This document shows positions 1 through 5,903 of a DNA stretch of 6,332 nt, in pieces. Under the pieces are notes generated by a model. It was given only the letters and a program-made list of their open reading frames with translations. It did not search any database and was not told the DNA's origin. The stretch is from Anaerolineales bacterium (GTDB lineage: Bacteria > Chloroflexota > Anaerolineae > Anaerolineales > UBA4823), in the NCBI GenBank assembly GCA_028687395.1, contig JAQUAE010000115.1, positions 1 to 6,332 of the forward strand, in the 5' to 3' direction. Each line of letters begins with the position of its first letter. Positions within the stretch are counted from its first letter, which is position 1. Position numbers and translations under genes: made by a program.

Positions 1-1
1 G

Positions 2-199
2 CCACAGGTGGGAATCTATCACCTGGCGTTGGAACGGCTTGGCGCGCCGCCGGAAGCGACGCTATTTGTGGATGATTTCATCGAGAACGTGGAAGCGGCG
101 CGAGCATTGGGCATGCACGCCGTGCATTTCCGCGACACCCCTCAGGCGCTGGCGGATATCAACCGCCTGCTTGTTGCTGCGGGGAATCGAGCTGGATGA
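2..199 (+). CDS. HAD-family hydrolase, C-terminal fragment
   Basis: This is the last 65 codons of a haloacid dehalogenase (HAD) superfamily hydrolase; the start lies upstream of the window. The visible residues include LFVDDFIENVEAARALGM, the classic HAD motif IV: an Asp-Asp pair that helps bind Mg2+, followed by N-x-x-x-A-x-x-x-G. A short strand leading to HAVHF follows, and then the tail. This is the usual end of subfamily IA phosphatases and dehalogenases (phosphoglycolate phosphatase-like or epoxide hydrolase N-terminal-like). The nucleophile Asp of motif I and the cap domain are outside the window, so the substrate cannot be named. The TGA at 197-199 precedes the amidase ATG by 7 bases, so the two genes probably share a transcript. 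The reading frame is open from base 2; a GTG at 8 is internal, not a start. Confidence 0.85.
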   Translation, partial: PQVGIYHLALERLGAPPEATLFVDDFIENVEAARALGMHAVHFRDTPQALADINRLLVAAGNRAG

Positions 200-206
200 A
201 CTGACG

Positions 207-1592
207 ATGCAACTCACCGATCTGACTTTGTGGGAGGCTGCCCAATGGGTGGCCGAGAGGAGCGTCTCGCCGTTGGAGCTGGTGCGCGCCCACCTGGAGC
301 GCATCCAGCAGGTGGATCCCAAAATCAACGCTTACTTGATCGTGCCGGGCGAACTGGCTGAAGAAAGGGCGCGCCGGGCAGAAGCCGCGCTGCAACGCGG
401 CGGGGCGCTGCCTCCTCTGGCCGGCTGCCCGCTGGCGTTGAAAGACCTGTACCTGACGCGCGGGGTGCGCACCACCGCCGGTTCGCGCTTCTTCCAGGAG
501 AGCCTACCCGCTGAGGATGCTGAAGCCGTCCAGCGGCTGGGGCATGCCGGGGCTACCTTCCTAGGCAAGCTGAATATGCACGAGATTGCCCTGGGGCTGA
601 CCGGCGTAAACACGCACTTCGGCGCCTGTCGCAACCCGTGGGATACAGAGCGCATCACCGGCGGGTCGTCGAGCGGATCGGCGGCGGCTCTGGCAGCGCG
701 GCTATGTCTGGGTTCGCTGGGCACGGACACAGGCGGTTCCATACGGGTGCCAGCGGCGTTGTGCGGCGTGGTGGGGTTAAAACCCACCTACGGGCGAGTC
801 AGCCTGCGGGGTATCATCCCGTTGAGCTGGAACCTGGATCACGCCGGTCCGATGGCGCGCTGCGTGAAGGACGCGGCGCTGCTGCTGCAGGCGATAGCCG
901 GCTACGACCCGCTGGACCCCACCTCGGCCGACCGCCCGGTCGGGGATTTCCTATCCGGGTTGGAACACGGGGTGAAGGGGTGGCGCATCGCCCTGGCGGA
1001 GGTCGACGGCTTCGGAGGCGTCGAGCCTGCTATTCTGGAAGCGGTGGGGCGGGCAGGGGAGACATTCGCCTCCTTGGGAGCGCATGTGGAAGCCTGCGCC
1101 TTTCCCGGGGCGCAGCAAGCCGCTCGGACGAATTCGCTGCTGGTGGTGTGCGACGCGGCGACTTATCACCGCCAGCGCCTGGAGAGTCAGGCAGAGCTGT
1201 TTGGCGAGGACGTGCGCCAGCGCCTGCAAAGCGGCGCGGGATTCAGCGCGATGGAGTACAGCCAGGCGCGCCGGCTGCAGAGCGAGTTGCGCCGCCAGTT
1301 CGAAGCTTTCTTCGCTACATATGACCTGCTGCTCACCCCCACCACAGCCGTTACCGCAGCGCCCATCCAGGGGGTGGACGCTCTGAATATGGCGCGCCAG
1401 TTGACCCGCTTCACTGCACCGTTCAACCTGACCGGCTTCCCCGCTATCTCGCTGCCCTGCGGCTTCACCTCCAGCGGGCTGCCCATCGGGATGCAACTGG
1501 TGGGAGCGCCCTGGACGGAGGCGAGGGTGTTGCGCGCCGCCTACGCCTATGAGCAAGCCACGGAGTGGCACACGCGGGCGCCTGAGCTATGA
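207..1592 (+). CDS. Amidase-signature family hydrolase
   Basis: This 461-residue amidase-signature (AS) enzyme hydrolyses, or transfers ammonia from, a carboxamide using a Ser-cisSer-Lys triad. All three residues are visible with family-typical spacing: Lys79 in LALKDLYLT, Ser154 in TGGSSSGSAA, and the nucleophile Ser178 in GTDTGGSIRVPA. The spacings of 75 and 24 residues match those known for GatA and FAAH. VGLKPTYGRVS follows the nucleophile, and NLTGFPAISLPCGF near the C terminus is the usual AS tail. The frame is open from base 39, but homology begins at MQLTDLTLWEAAQ, so I take ATG 207; the upstream part overlaps the HAD gene and looks unrelated. The Shine-Dalgarno is weak. It could be called GatA (glutamyl-tRNA amidotransferase subunit A), but the GatA-type RIMLG segment and the Asp before the Y/F-T-x-P motif are not seen, so a stand-alone amidase is more likely. 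No signal peptide is evident, so it is probably cytoplasmic. Confidence 0.9.
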   Translation: MQLTDLTLWEAAQWVAERSVSPLELVRAHLERIQQVDPKINAYLIVPGELAEERARRAEAALQRGGALPPLAGCPLALKDLYLTRGVRTTAGSRFFQESLPAEDAEAVQRLGHAGATFLGKLNMHEIALGLTGVNTHFGACRNPWDTERITGGSSSGSAAALAARLCLGSLGTDTGGSIRVPAALCGVVGLKPTYGRVSLRGIIPLSWNLDHAGPMARCVKDAALLLQAIAGYDPLDPTSADRPVGDFLSGLEHGVKGWRIALAEVDGFGGVEPAILEAVGRAGETFASLGAHVEACAFPGAQQAARTNSLLVVCDAATYHRQRLESQAELFGEDVRQRLQSGAGFSAMEYSQARRLQSELRRQFEAFFATYDLLLTPTTAVTAAPIQGVDALNMARQLTRFTAPFNLTGFPAISLPCGFTSSGLPIGMQLVGAPWTEARVLRAAYAYEQATEWHTRAPEL

Positions 1593-2857
1593 ACGCTTTT
1601 CTCTTCCTGCGCGCTGTCCTCCGCCCGTTGAAGTCCTTCGACCGCACAGTGCGCCTGTTCCTGTGCGCCACGGTGATGGACGGGGTGGTATACAGCGCGT
1701 GGACGTTGTTCTTCAACTTTTACCTGCTGGGGCGGGGATTCGACCGCCAATTCCTGGGCATGGCGAACGCCATGCCTTCCCTGGGAGCCTTGCTGTTGGG
1801 CATCCCCCTGGGTATGCTCTCCGACCGCATCGGCTCGAAACGGGCGATGCTGCTGGGGGTGAGCGTCTACATCCTGAGCATGGGGCTGGAAGTGACCGTG
1901 GTCCAGCCGTCGTTGATCCTGGCGTTTGCCTTCACCGGGGGGCTGGGGAGCATGCTCTTCTTCCTCAGCCAGGCGCCGTTCATGATGAAGGTCGTCGCCG
2001 CGGAGAACCGGGCGTTGCTGTTCAGCATGAATTTTGGGCTAGTGACGCTCTCCGGCGCGGTGGGCAACCTGTTTGCCGGGCAATTGCCGGCGCTGTTTGG
2101 GAAGTGGCTGGATGTGGCGCCGCGCAGCGCCCAGGCGTACCAGGCGGTGCTGCTGGGGGCGGTCTCGTTGGGCGTATTGACTCTCATCCCGCTGAGCCTG
2201 CTGCGCGAGCCAGCCCGCTCACCTGCGAAAGAACACGACCAGCCTCGTCCCAGCCTGTGGCAGGTACTGCTCCACCCGCGCACCCTCAAGCTGGCCCTGC
2301 CTAACCTGTTGCTTGGGCTGGGGGCAGGTATACTGATGCCCTATTTCAACGTATTCTTCCTGGATCGCTTTGCCCTCCCGGACGCCAAGCTGGGCATGCT
2401 CTTCAGCGCGGCGTCCCTGATGACCGGCCTGGGATCGGTGATCGGGCCGCGCCTGGTGGGCAGGCTGGGCGGCAAGATCCGCACGGTGGTGTACACCCAA
2501 AGCGCCAGTCTGGTTTTCCTGCTGTTCATCGGATTCACCCCCTGGTTGTGGTTCGTCTCGCTTAGCTACTTGCTGCGCAGCGTGCTGATGAACCTGACGG
2601 TGCCGCTCTTCCACGCCTTTGCACTCGAGCAGGTGGATGAGCGCCGTCAGGGAGCGTTGAACAGTGTGCTGGAGCTCGCCTGGCAGGTGGGGTGGACGGT
2701 CGGGCCGTATACCTCTGGGGTGATTCAGCAAGCCTATGGATTCTCGCCGCTGTTCATCATCACTGCGGTGACCTATGCCCTGGCGATCGTCTTCACCTGG
2801 GTATTCTTCGCCAGCAGCGACCGTGAGGAGGAGCGCCTGGTTGCGGCGGCAGCCTGA
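1589..2857 (+). CDS. MFS transporter, 12-helix type
   Basis: This is a 422-residue integral membrane protein of the major facilitator superfamily. The loop between helices 2 and 3 carries motif A at about residues 71-86 (GIPLGMLSDRIGSKR), the MFS hallmark. By eye there are about 12 hydrophobic segments: six between residues 22 and 205, a charged cytoplasmic loop at about 206-232 (REPARSPAKEHDQPR), and six more from about 233 to 408. Helix 11 has the E-x-R pattern and a GWTVGP stretch common in drug/metabolite efflux members. The ATG overlaps the amidase TGA (ATGA at 1589-1592), implying translational coupling. The partner amidase suggests that the transported compound is an amide or its hydrolysis product, but direction and substrate cannot be read from sequence. 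The C terminus is short and charged (DREEER). Confidence 0.9.
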   Translation: MNAFLFLRAVLRPLKSFDRTVRLFLCATVMDGVVYSAWTLFFNFYLLGRGFDRQFLGMANAMPSLGALLLGIPLGMLSDRIGSKRAMLLGVSVYILSMGLEVTVVQPSLILAFAFTGGLGSMLFFLSQAPFMMKVVAAENRALLFSMNFGLVTLSGAVGNLFAGQLPALFGKWLDVAPRSAQAYQAVLLGAVSLGVLTLIPLSLLREPARSPAKEHDQPRPSLWQVLLHPRTLKLALPNLLLGLGAGILMPYFNVFFLDRFALPDAKLGMLFSAASLMTGLGSVIGPRLVGRLGGKIRTVVYTQSASLVFLLFIGFTPWLWFVSLSYLLRSVLMNLTVPLFHAFALEQVDERRQGALNSVLELAWQVGWTVGPYTSGVIQQAYGFSPLFIITAVTYALAIVFTWVFFASSDREEERLVAAAA

Positions 2858-2867
2858 TCGAGTCTGA

Positions 2868-2900
2868 AGCCCATGCCGGGAAGCGGGCTGGGGCATTTCT
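2868..2900 (+). terminator. Weak terminator-like or alternative hairpin after MFS gene
   Basis: Two short inverted repeats interleave here: AGCCC (2868-2872) with GGGCT (2885-2889), and ATGCC (2873-2877) with GGCAT (2892-2896). The second is followed directly by TTTCTTAG. The ATGCC/GGCAT stem plus T-rich tail resembles a weak intrinsic terminator that could separate the amidase-MFS transcript from the patatin gene. The stems have only five pairs and the loop is long, so read-through is likely. Confidence 0.25.
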
Positions 2901-2907
2901 TAGCACA

Positions 2908-2914
2908 GGGAGGT
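2908..2914 (+). promoter_or_regulatory. Ribosome binding site of patatin gene
   Basis: GGGAGGT lies 8 bases before the ATG at 2923. It is a strong Shine-Dalgarno that fixes the start and shows the gene is translated independently of the MFS gene upstream. Confidence 0.75.
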
Positions 2915-2922
2915 AGGGTGAG

Positions 2923-3819
2923 ATGAAAGGGTTGGCTTTCGTGTTGGGTGGGGGTGGGGCGCGCGGCGCCCTGCAGGTAGGCGCGTTACGCGCCTTGCTG
3001 GAAGCCGGTGAGCGCCCGGAGATGCTGGTGGGCACCTCGATCGGGGCGGTCAACTCAGCCTTCATGGCGCTGCATGGCGCCCACCTGGAATCGGTGAGCG
3101 AGCTGGAGGCAGCCTGGTTGGACACACCCAAGGCGAACCTGCTACCGCCCAATTACCTGTGGCTGACCGTGCGAGCCCTTTTCCGGCGCCGGACGGAGAC
3201 CTTCGGGCACCGGCTGCGGGCGTTTTTCGTCGAGCATGGCATCTCGCCAGAGCTGCGCTTCGGCGAGCTGAGCGGTGTGCGCCTGTACATCGTCGCCGCA
3301 GACCTGAACAACCACCGCCCGGTGATCTACGGTCAAAACCCCGACGAGCTGGTGTTGGAAGCGTTGCTGGCTTCTACGGCCCTGCCGCCCTGGGTGCCGC
3401 CGATCCAGAAGGAGGGGGAGTACCTGATGGATGGCGGCGCGGTGAGCCCGCTGCCCATCGAGCCGGCCCTGCGCATGGGCGCCCGGCGCGTCGTCGCCCT
3501 GGACATCACCGACCCGCGGCCGACGCCAGCGAGTAAACAAGATTTTGGCGTCTTCATCAGCCGGTTGATCTTCACCGTGGAGCTGCGCCAGATCGAAACC
3601 GAGATTGCTCTGGCGGAGGCGCGCGGGGTACGCGTGCAGCGCATCGCCATGCGCGCCGAGCAGCCCACACCCCTGTGGGACTTCGCAGGCTCGCGCCGGT
3701 TGATCGAGCTCGGATACCAGATTGCGCAGGAGAGCCTGGCGGCTGCTCAACCGGTGGGCCTAGCCGGTTGGCTGAGGCTGCTGCTCAGCCGCCTGCACGG
3801 CGAGCCTGCCTCCCGGTAA
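2923..3819 (+). CDS. Patatin-like phospholipase (RssA-type)
   Basis: This is a 298-residue patatin-family serine acyl hydrolase, expected to cleave acyl esters of phospholipids or other lipids with a Ser-Asp dyad. The N terminus has the oxyanion-hole glycine run LGGGGARGA (residues 8-16). The nucleophile Ser39 is in GTSIG (37-41), the G-x-S-x-G elbow. The catalytic Asp170 is in the DGG motif (170-172) of YLMDGGAVSPLP. The LLASTALPPWVPP segment (148-160) before the DGG is typical of the bacterial patatin group that includes RssA/YchK. No signal peptide or membrane helix is visible, so it is probably cytoplasmic or peripherally membrane-bound. Its length is normal for the single-domain family and all catalytic residues are intact. 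The next gene encodes a lipid acyltransferase, which hints at a shared role in phospholipid turnover; this is inference. The physiological substrate is unknown. Confidence 0.92.
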   Translation: MKGLAFVLGGGGARGALQVGALRALLEAGERPEMLVGTSIGAVNSAFMALHGAHLESVSELEAAWLDTPKANLLPPNYLWLTVRALFRRRTETFGHRLRAFFVEHGISPELRFGELSGVRLYIVAADLNNHRPVIYGQNPDELVLEALLASTALPPWVPPIQKEGEYLMDGGAVSPLPIEPALRMGARRVVALDITDPRPTPASKQDFGVFISRLIFTVELRQIETEIALAEARGVRVQRIAMRAEQPTPLWDFAGSRRLIELGYQIAQESLAAAQPVGLAGWLRLLLSRLHGEPASR

Positions 3820-3839
3820 CCCCGCGCCAGCCGCCTCTC

Positions 3840-3866
3840 CACCTCCAAATCTATCGAGTAGAGGTG
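3840..3866 (+). repeat. Inverted repeat downstream of patatin gene
   Basis: CACCTC (3840-3845) pairs perfectly with GAGGTG (3861-3866) across a 15-base spacer, 20 bases after the patatin stop. No T-tract follows, so it is not a standard intrinsic terminator. It could stabilise the transcript 3' end or be chance in GC-rich DNA. Confidence 0.3.
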
Positions 3867-3909
3867 CTCCGGGGAGGGCCGGGCGTAACCCAGAGGGCGC
3901 TTGAGGACG

Positions 3910-3915
3910 TATAAT
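3910..3915 (+). promoter_or_regulatory. Candidate -10 box upstream of plsY-like gene
   Basis: A perfect TATAAT sits in a locally AT-rich stretch 118 bases before the plsY-like ATG. The position 17 bases upstream reads AACCCA, a poor -35, so a sigma-70-type promoter is plausible but only half supported. It would give a leader of about 110 bases. Confidence 0.4.
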
Positions 3916-4025
3916 AGTAACCACCTGATTGCATCATAGCTTTTACCTCACATAGGTTGGTAATCGTTACGCTGGCGGGCAGGAAACGCGCTGGGTTCGC
4001 TCGCCGGCGCCGCCGAGAGGCGAGA

Positions 4026-4030
4026 AAGGG
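4026..4030 (+). promoter_or_regulatory. Ribosome binding site bearing on the PlsY start
   Basis: AAAGGGG-type purines end at 4030. They lie only 2 bases from the ATG at 4033 but 8 bases from a second in-frame ATG at 4039. The spacing favours ATG 4039 as the true start, giving a protein two residues shorter. Confidence 0.5.
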
Positions 4031-4032
4031 GT

Positions 4033-4707
4033 ATGGCGATGCAAACCGTGGTCCTCGTCTTGATTGGGGCATACTTGCTCGGGTCGCTGCCCACTGCGTT
4101 GTTGGTATCGCGAGCGGTGGCAGGGGAGGACATTCGTGAAATCGGTGACGGCAACATGGGGGCGCGCAACGTCGCGCGCACGCTGGGGTGGGGGCCGGGA
4201 GCCTTCGTCGCAACGGTGGATTTTTGCAAGGGCGCCCTGGCGGTGATCATTGCCTGGGGGTTCGACCTGGGGGTGGGCTGGCAACTGGCAGCCGGCGCCT
4301 GCGCCGTGCTGGGCCACGACTTTCCCATCTGGGCGCGGCTGCGCGGCGGCCAGGGCATGGCTGCCATCCTGGGGATGTTGTTCATCCTGCTGCCCTGGGA
4401 AACGGTCTGGGGGTTGCTCGCCTTCGGGGCGGTCTACCTGGTGTCCCATCACTTCGATTTCAGCGCCGGGATGGGTTTGGGCTTGCTGGCGGCGCTGACC
4501 TGGCTGAACCATCAGCCGGGCGTGCTACTGGCTTTCGCGGTGGGTCTCTTCATATCCATCCCGGCCAAGAAGGCGCTGGACTGGCCGCGGCGGAGGCGGC
4601 TGCGCCGCCTCGCTGCGCGCGAACACCTGGAGGAGGCGCCCCCCGCGCTGCTGGGTGAGGAGAACGGCGCGAATGGCTACTCCAACCAGAAGGCTTCTCA
4701 CCCCTGA
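4033..4707 (+). CDS. plsY: PlsY-like glycerol-3-phosphate acyltransferase, divergent
   Basis: This is a 224-residue (222 from ATG 4039) polytopic membrane protein of the PlsY family. PlsY enzymes transfer an acyl group from acyl-phosphate to glycerol-3-phosphate, the first step of bacterial phospholipid synthesis. Family features seen: an N-terminal helix with LLGSLPTALLVSR, the motif 1 region EIGDGNMGARNVARTLG (residues 36-52), FCKGALA, and motif 2 GHDFPIWARLRGGQGMA (94-110). Three departures stand out. Motif 1 usually reads GSGN with an essential Ser, but here residue 39 is Asp. Motif 2 usually reads KGGKG, but here it is RGGQG. The usual C-terminal motif 3, with HR-x-N-I-x-R-L and a Glu, is not found; instead there is an Arg-rich stretch (PRRRRLRRL, 185-193) and an acidic tail. 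The conserved motif 1 Arg (Arg49) remains. It may be a paralogue with altered or lost activity. It sits downstream of a patatin lipase and converges on ilvE. Confidence 0.8.
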   Translation: MAMQTVVLVLIGAYLLGSLPTALLVSRAVAGEDIREIGDGNMGARNVARTLGWGPGAFVATVDFCKGALAVIIAWGFDLGVGWQLAAGACAVLGHDFPIWARLRGGQGMAAILGMLFILLPWETVWGLLAFGAVYLVSHHFDFSAGMGLGLLAALTWLNHQPGVLLAFAVGLFISIPAKKALDWPRRRRLRRLAAREHLEEAPPALLGEENGANGYSNQKASHP

Positions 4708-4715
4708 GCGTGTAA

Positions 4716-4745
4716 TTAAACCTCAGATTTAAATGCCCGCTGGGC
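4716..4745. terminator. Short convergent intergenic region with weak hairpins
   Basis: The 40 bases between the convergent plsY-like and ilvE stops are AT-rich. They contain TTAAA (4716-4720) with TTTAA (4728-4732), and GCCC (4735-4738) with GGGC (4742-4745). On the - strand the GCCC/GGGC hairpin just after the ilvE stop is followed by ATTTAAAT, which could act as a weak terminator. Stems of four or five pairs make this tentative. Confidence 0.25.
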
Positions 4746-4747
4746 GG

Positions 4748-5692
4748 TTAGTGCACCGGCAGCGCTTCTTCGCTATATACCGCCATGTTCCACTTGCGGT
4801 ATTGTGGCAGGCGGCCGCGCACGGCATCATCGAACAGGGCGCGCAACTGGGCGGCGATGGGCCCCATGGCCCCATCCCCAATCGGGCGATGGTCGACCTT
4901 GGTGATGGCCACGATCTGCGCCGCCGAGCCGGTCATGAACAGCTCTTCACTCAGGTAAATCTCGGTGCGATCGACCGGGCGTTCGATCACCTTGATCCCC
5001 AGCTCTTTCTGAGCCAGCTCGATCACCGTCCGGCGGGTGATGCCTTCCAGGATGTTATCGGTGATGGGGGGCGTAATCAGCTCCTGGTTGCGCACCAGGA
5101 AGACGTTCATGGCGCTGCCCTCGGAGACGTGCCCTTCCTGGGTGAGCACCAGGGCGTCGTCGAAGCCGGAGCGAGCGGCGTCAGTCTTGATCAGAGCCGA
5201 GTTGGCATACGCCCCACTGACCTTGCCGCGCGCCGGAATGGTGTTGTCGTCCACCCTGCGCCAGGAAGAGATGGTGACGTGGGCGCTGGTGTCGTTGGCG
5301 ATGTACTTTTCGAAGGGCAGGGCGACGATGGTCACATCGTCGTGAAGGTTGTGCAGGCGGACGCCGATCGCTTCGTCGGACTTATACGCAAGGGGACGGA
5401 TGTAGATGTCGCACTGGTAACCATCCACCCTGAGCAGGTCGACCAGGATTCGGGACAGGCTCTCGGGTGTGTGGTCGATCTCCATCAACATCAAGCGTGC
5501 AGATTGCAGGAAACGGCGGAAGTGGTCTATGGGACGGAAGATGTAGAGCTGCTCCTCGTCCGCGTTCCAATACCCGCGGATCCCTGCAAACACTGCAGTG
5601 CCGTAATTGAATGCATGGGTGAGCACACCCACTTTAGCCTCTGCGTACGGCACGATCTTACCCTTGAAGTAAGCGTTCTTGGGAAGCTCCAC
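4748..5692 (-). CDS. ilvE: Branched-chain amino acid aminotransferase
   Basis: This is a complete 314-residue fold-type IV PLP transaminase. It interconverts leucine, isoleucine or valine with their 2-oxo acids using 2-oxoglutarate/glutamate, the last step of branched-chain amino acid synthesis, in the cytoplasm. Visible features: HAFNYGTAVFAGIRGY (26-41), equivalent to HYGTSVFEGIR in E. coli IlvE; YIRPL (97-101) with the carboxylate-binding Tyr and Arg99; the PLP Schiff-base Lys157 in IPARGKVSGAY; SEGSAMNVF (190-198) with cofactor-binding Glu191; ILEGITR (214-220), the phosphate-binding loop; and FMTGSAAQI (252-260). The length is close to the E. coli enzyme (309). The start is GTG at 5692, supported by a well-spaced GGAGGT and by homology starting about seven residues in. 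A D-amino acid or aminodeoxychorismate lyase relative is less likely given YIRPL and the length. It stands alone, convergent with plsY, so it is probably its own transcript. Confidence 0.95.
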   Translation of the reverse strand: MELPKNAYFKGKIVPYAEAKVGVLTHAFNYGTAVFAGIRGYWNADEEQLYIFRPIDHFRRFLQSARLMLMEIDHTPESLSRILVDLLRVDGYQCDIYIRPLAYKSDEAIGVRLHNLHDDVTIVALPFEKYIANDTSAHVTISSWRRVDDNTIPARGKVSGAYANSALIKTDAARSGFDDALVLTQEGHVSEGSAMNVFLVRNQELITPPITDNILEGITRRTVIELAQKELGIKVIERPVDRTEIYLSEELFMTGSAAQIVAITKVDHRPIGDGAMGPIAAQLRALFDDAVRGRLPQYRKWNMAVYSEEALPVH

Positions 5693-5698
5693 GACTTA

Positions 5699-5704
5699 AC
5701 CTCC
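5699..5704 (-). promoter_or_regulatory. Ribosome binding site deciding the ilvE GTG start
   Basis: On the - strand GGAGGT ends 6 bases before the GTG at 5692. This strong Shine-Dalgarno supports a GTG start rather than a downstream ATG. Confidence 0.8.
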
Positions 5705-5742
5705 ATAAATGAACGAGTGGAATCGCATCCTTCGTACTCCGC

Positions 5743-5748
5743 ATTATA
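5743..5748 (-). promoter_or_regulatory. Candidate -10 box (proximal) for ilvE
   Basis: On the - strand a perfect TATAAT (read from 5748 to 5743) lies about 50 bases before the ilvE GTG. No good -35 is found at the expected distance, so it is a candidate only; it competes with the distal promoter at 5844-5871. Confidence 0.4.
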
Positions 5749-5810
5749 AACCAATTACTGTTTGCGGGCAGATGCACAGCGAAGGGGTTTTCTTATTATT
5801 GTGGTGGGTG

Positions 5811-5816
5811 TATACT
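5811..5816 (+). promoter_or_regulatory. Candidate promoter of the last gene (-10 TATACT)
   Basis: TATACT at 5811-5816 matches five of six consensus bases. TTTTCT at 5788-5793 is a partial -35 at 17-base spacing. It would start a transcript near 5823 with a leader of about 80 bases before the ATG at 5902. Confidence 0.45.
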
Positions 5817-5843
5817 GCTCATCTGGATTTAGCTCGAAACCGG

Positions 5844-5871
5844 GTTATCCGAGCACGCAATTAATTGTCAA
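5844..5871 (-). promoter_or_regulatory. Candidate distal ilvE promoter with consensus -35
   Basis: On the - strand a perfect TTGACA (5871 to 5866) is followed after 16 bases by GATAAC (5849 to 5844), four of six matches to the -10 consensus. If used, the ilvE leader would be about 145 bases and the start would lie inside the leader of the divergent gene. Confidence 0.4.
5858..5867. promoter_or_regulatory. Perfect 10-base palindrome CAATTAATTG
   Basis: CAATTAATTG is self-complementary and overlaps the first bases of the candidate distal ilvE -35 element, in a region shared by divergent genes. This is a typical place for a regulator site, but no specific regulator motif is recognised. Confidence 0.3.
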
Positions 5872-5882
5872 AAATTATCAGG

Positions 5883-5903
5883 ATAAGGAGGAGTCCTCAT
5901 TAT
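5883..5903 (+). promoter_or_regulatory. Shine-Dalgarno and start codon within a dyad
   Basis: The Shine-Dalgarno AAGGAGG (5885-5891) ends 10 bases before the ATG at 5902. Bases 5883-5892 mirror 5894-5903 around G5893: ATAA pairs with TTAT and GAGGA with TCCTC, with one mismatch (G5887/A5899). As RNA it could fold with a small loop and cover both the ribosome binding site and the first bases of the start codon. As DNA it could be an operator. Confidence 0.5.

Noticed and set aside
638..1324. 228-codon frame inside the amidase gene
   Set aside because: The amidase frame carries the catalytic triad with correct spacing. This frame is an Arg/Gly-rich shadow.
951..1571. Minus-strand frame of 206 codons opposite the amidase
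   Set aside because: It is antisense to the amidase with no motif or Shine-Dalgarno; other minus-strand frames at 2219-2896, 3142-3750 and 3967-4512 were rejected for the same reason.
207..1592. Amidase as GatA, part of the tRNA-dependent amidotransferase
   Set aside because: The catalytic spacing fits GatA, but this is shared by all amidase-signature enzymes. The RIMLG-type segment and the Asp before the F/Y-T-x-P motif expected for GatA are not seen, and no gatB or gatC is adjacent in the window.
1549..2304. 251-codon frame overlapping the MFS gene on the same strand
   Set aside because: It is rich in Gly, Arg, Pro and Ala, overlaps a well-supported MFS frame, and ends without any domain; this is typical of the alternate frame of a GC-rich gene.
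4733..5749. 338-codon open frame on the + strand opposite ilvE
   Set aside because: It lies antisense to a clear, complete ilvE with all catalytic motifs. Its translation has no recognisable domain and it has no convincing ribosome binding site; it is a GC-rich shadow frame.
5693..5840. T-box or leader-peptide attenuator upstream of ilvE
   Set aside because: No T-box consensus, no run of branched-chain codons and no terminator hairpin were found in the - strand leader.
5832..5854. GCTCG/CGAGC inverted repeat in the leader of the last gene
   Set aside because: It has five base pairs with a 13-base loop and no T-tract, too weak to call a terminator or riboswitch.
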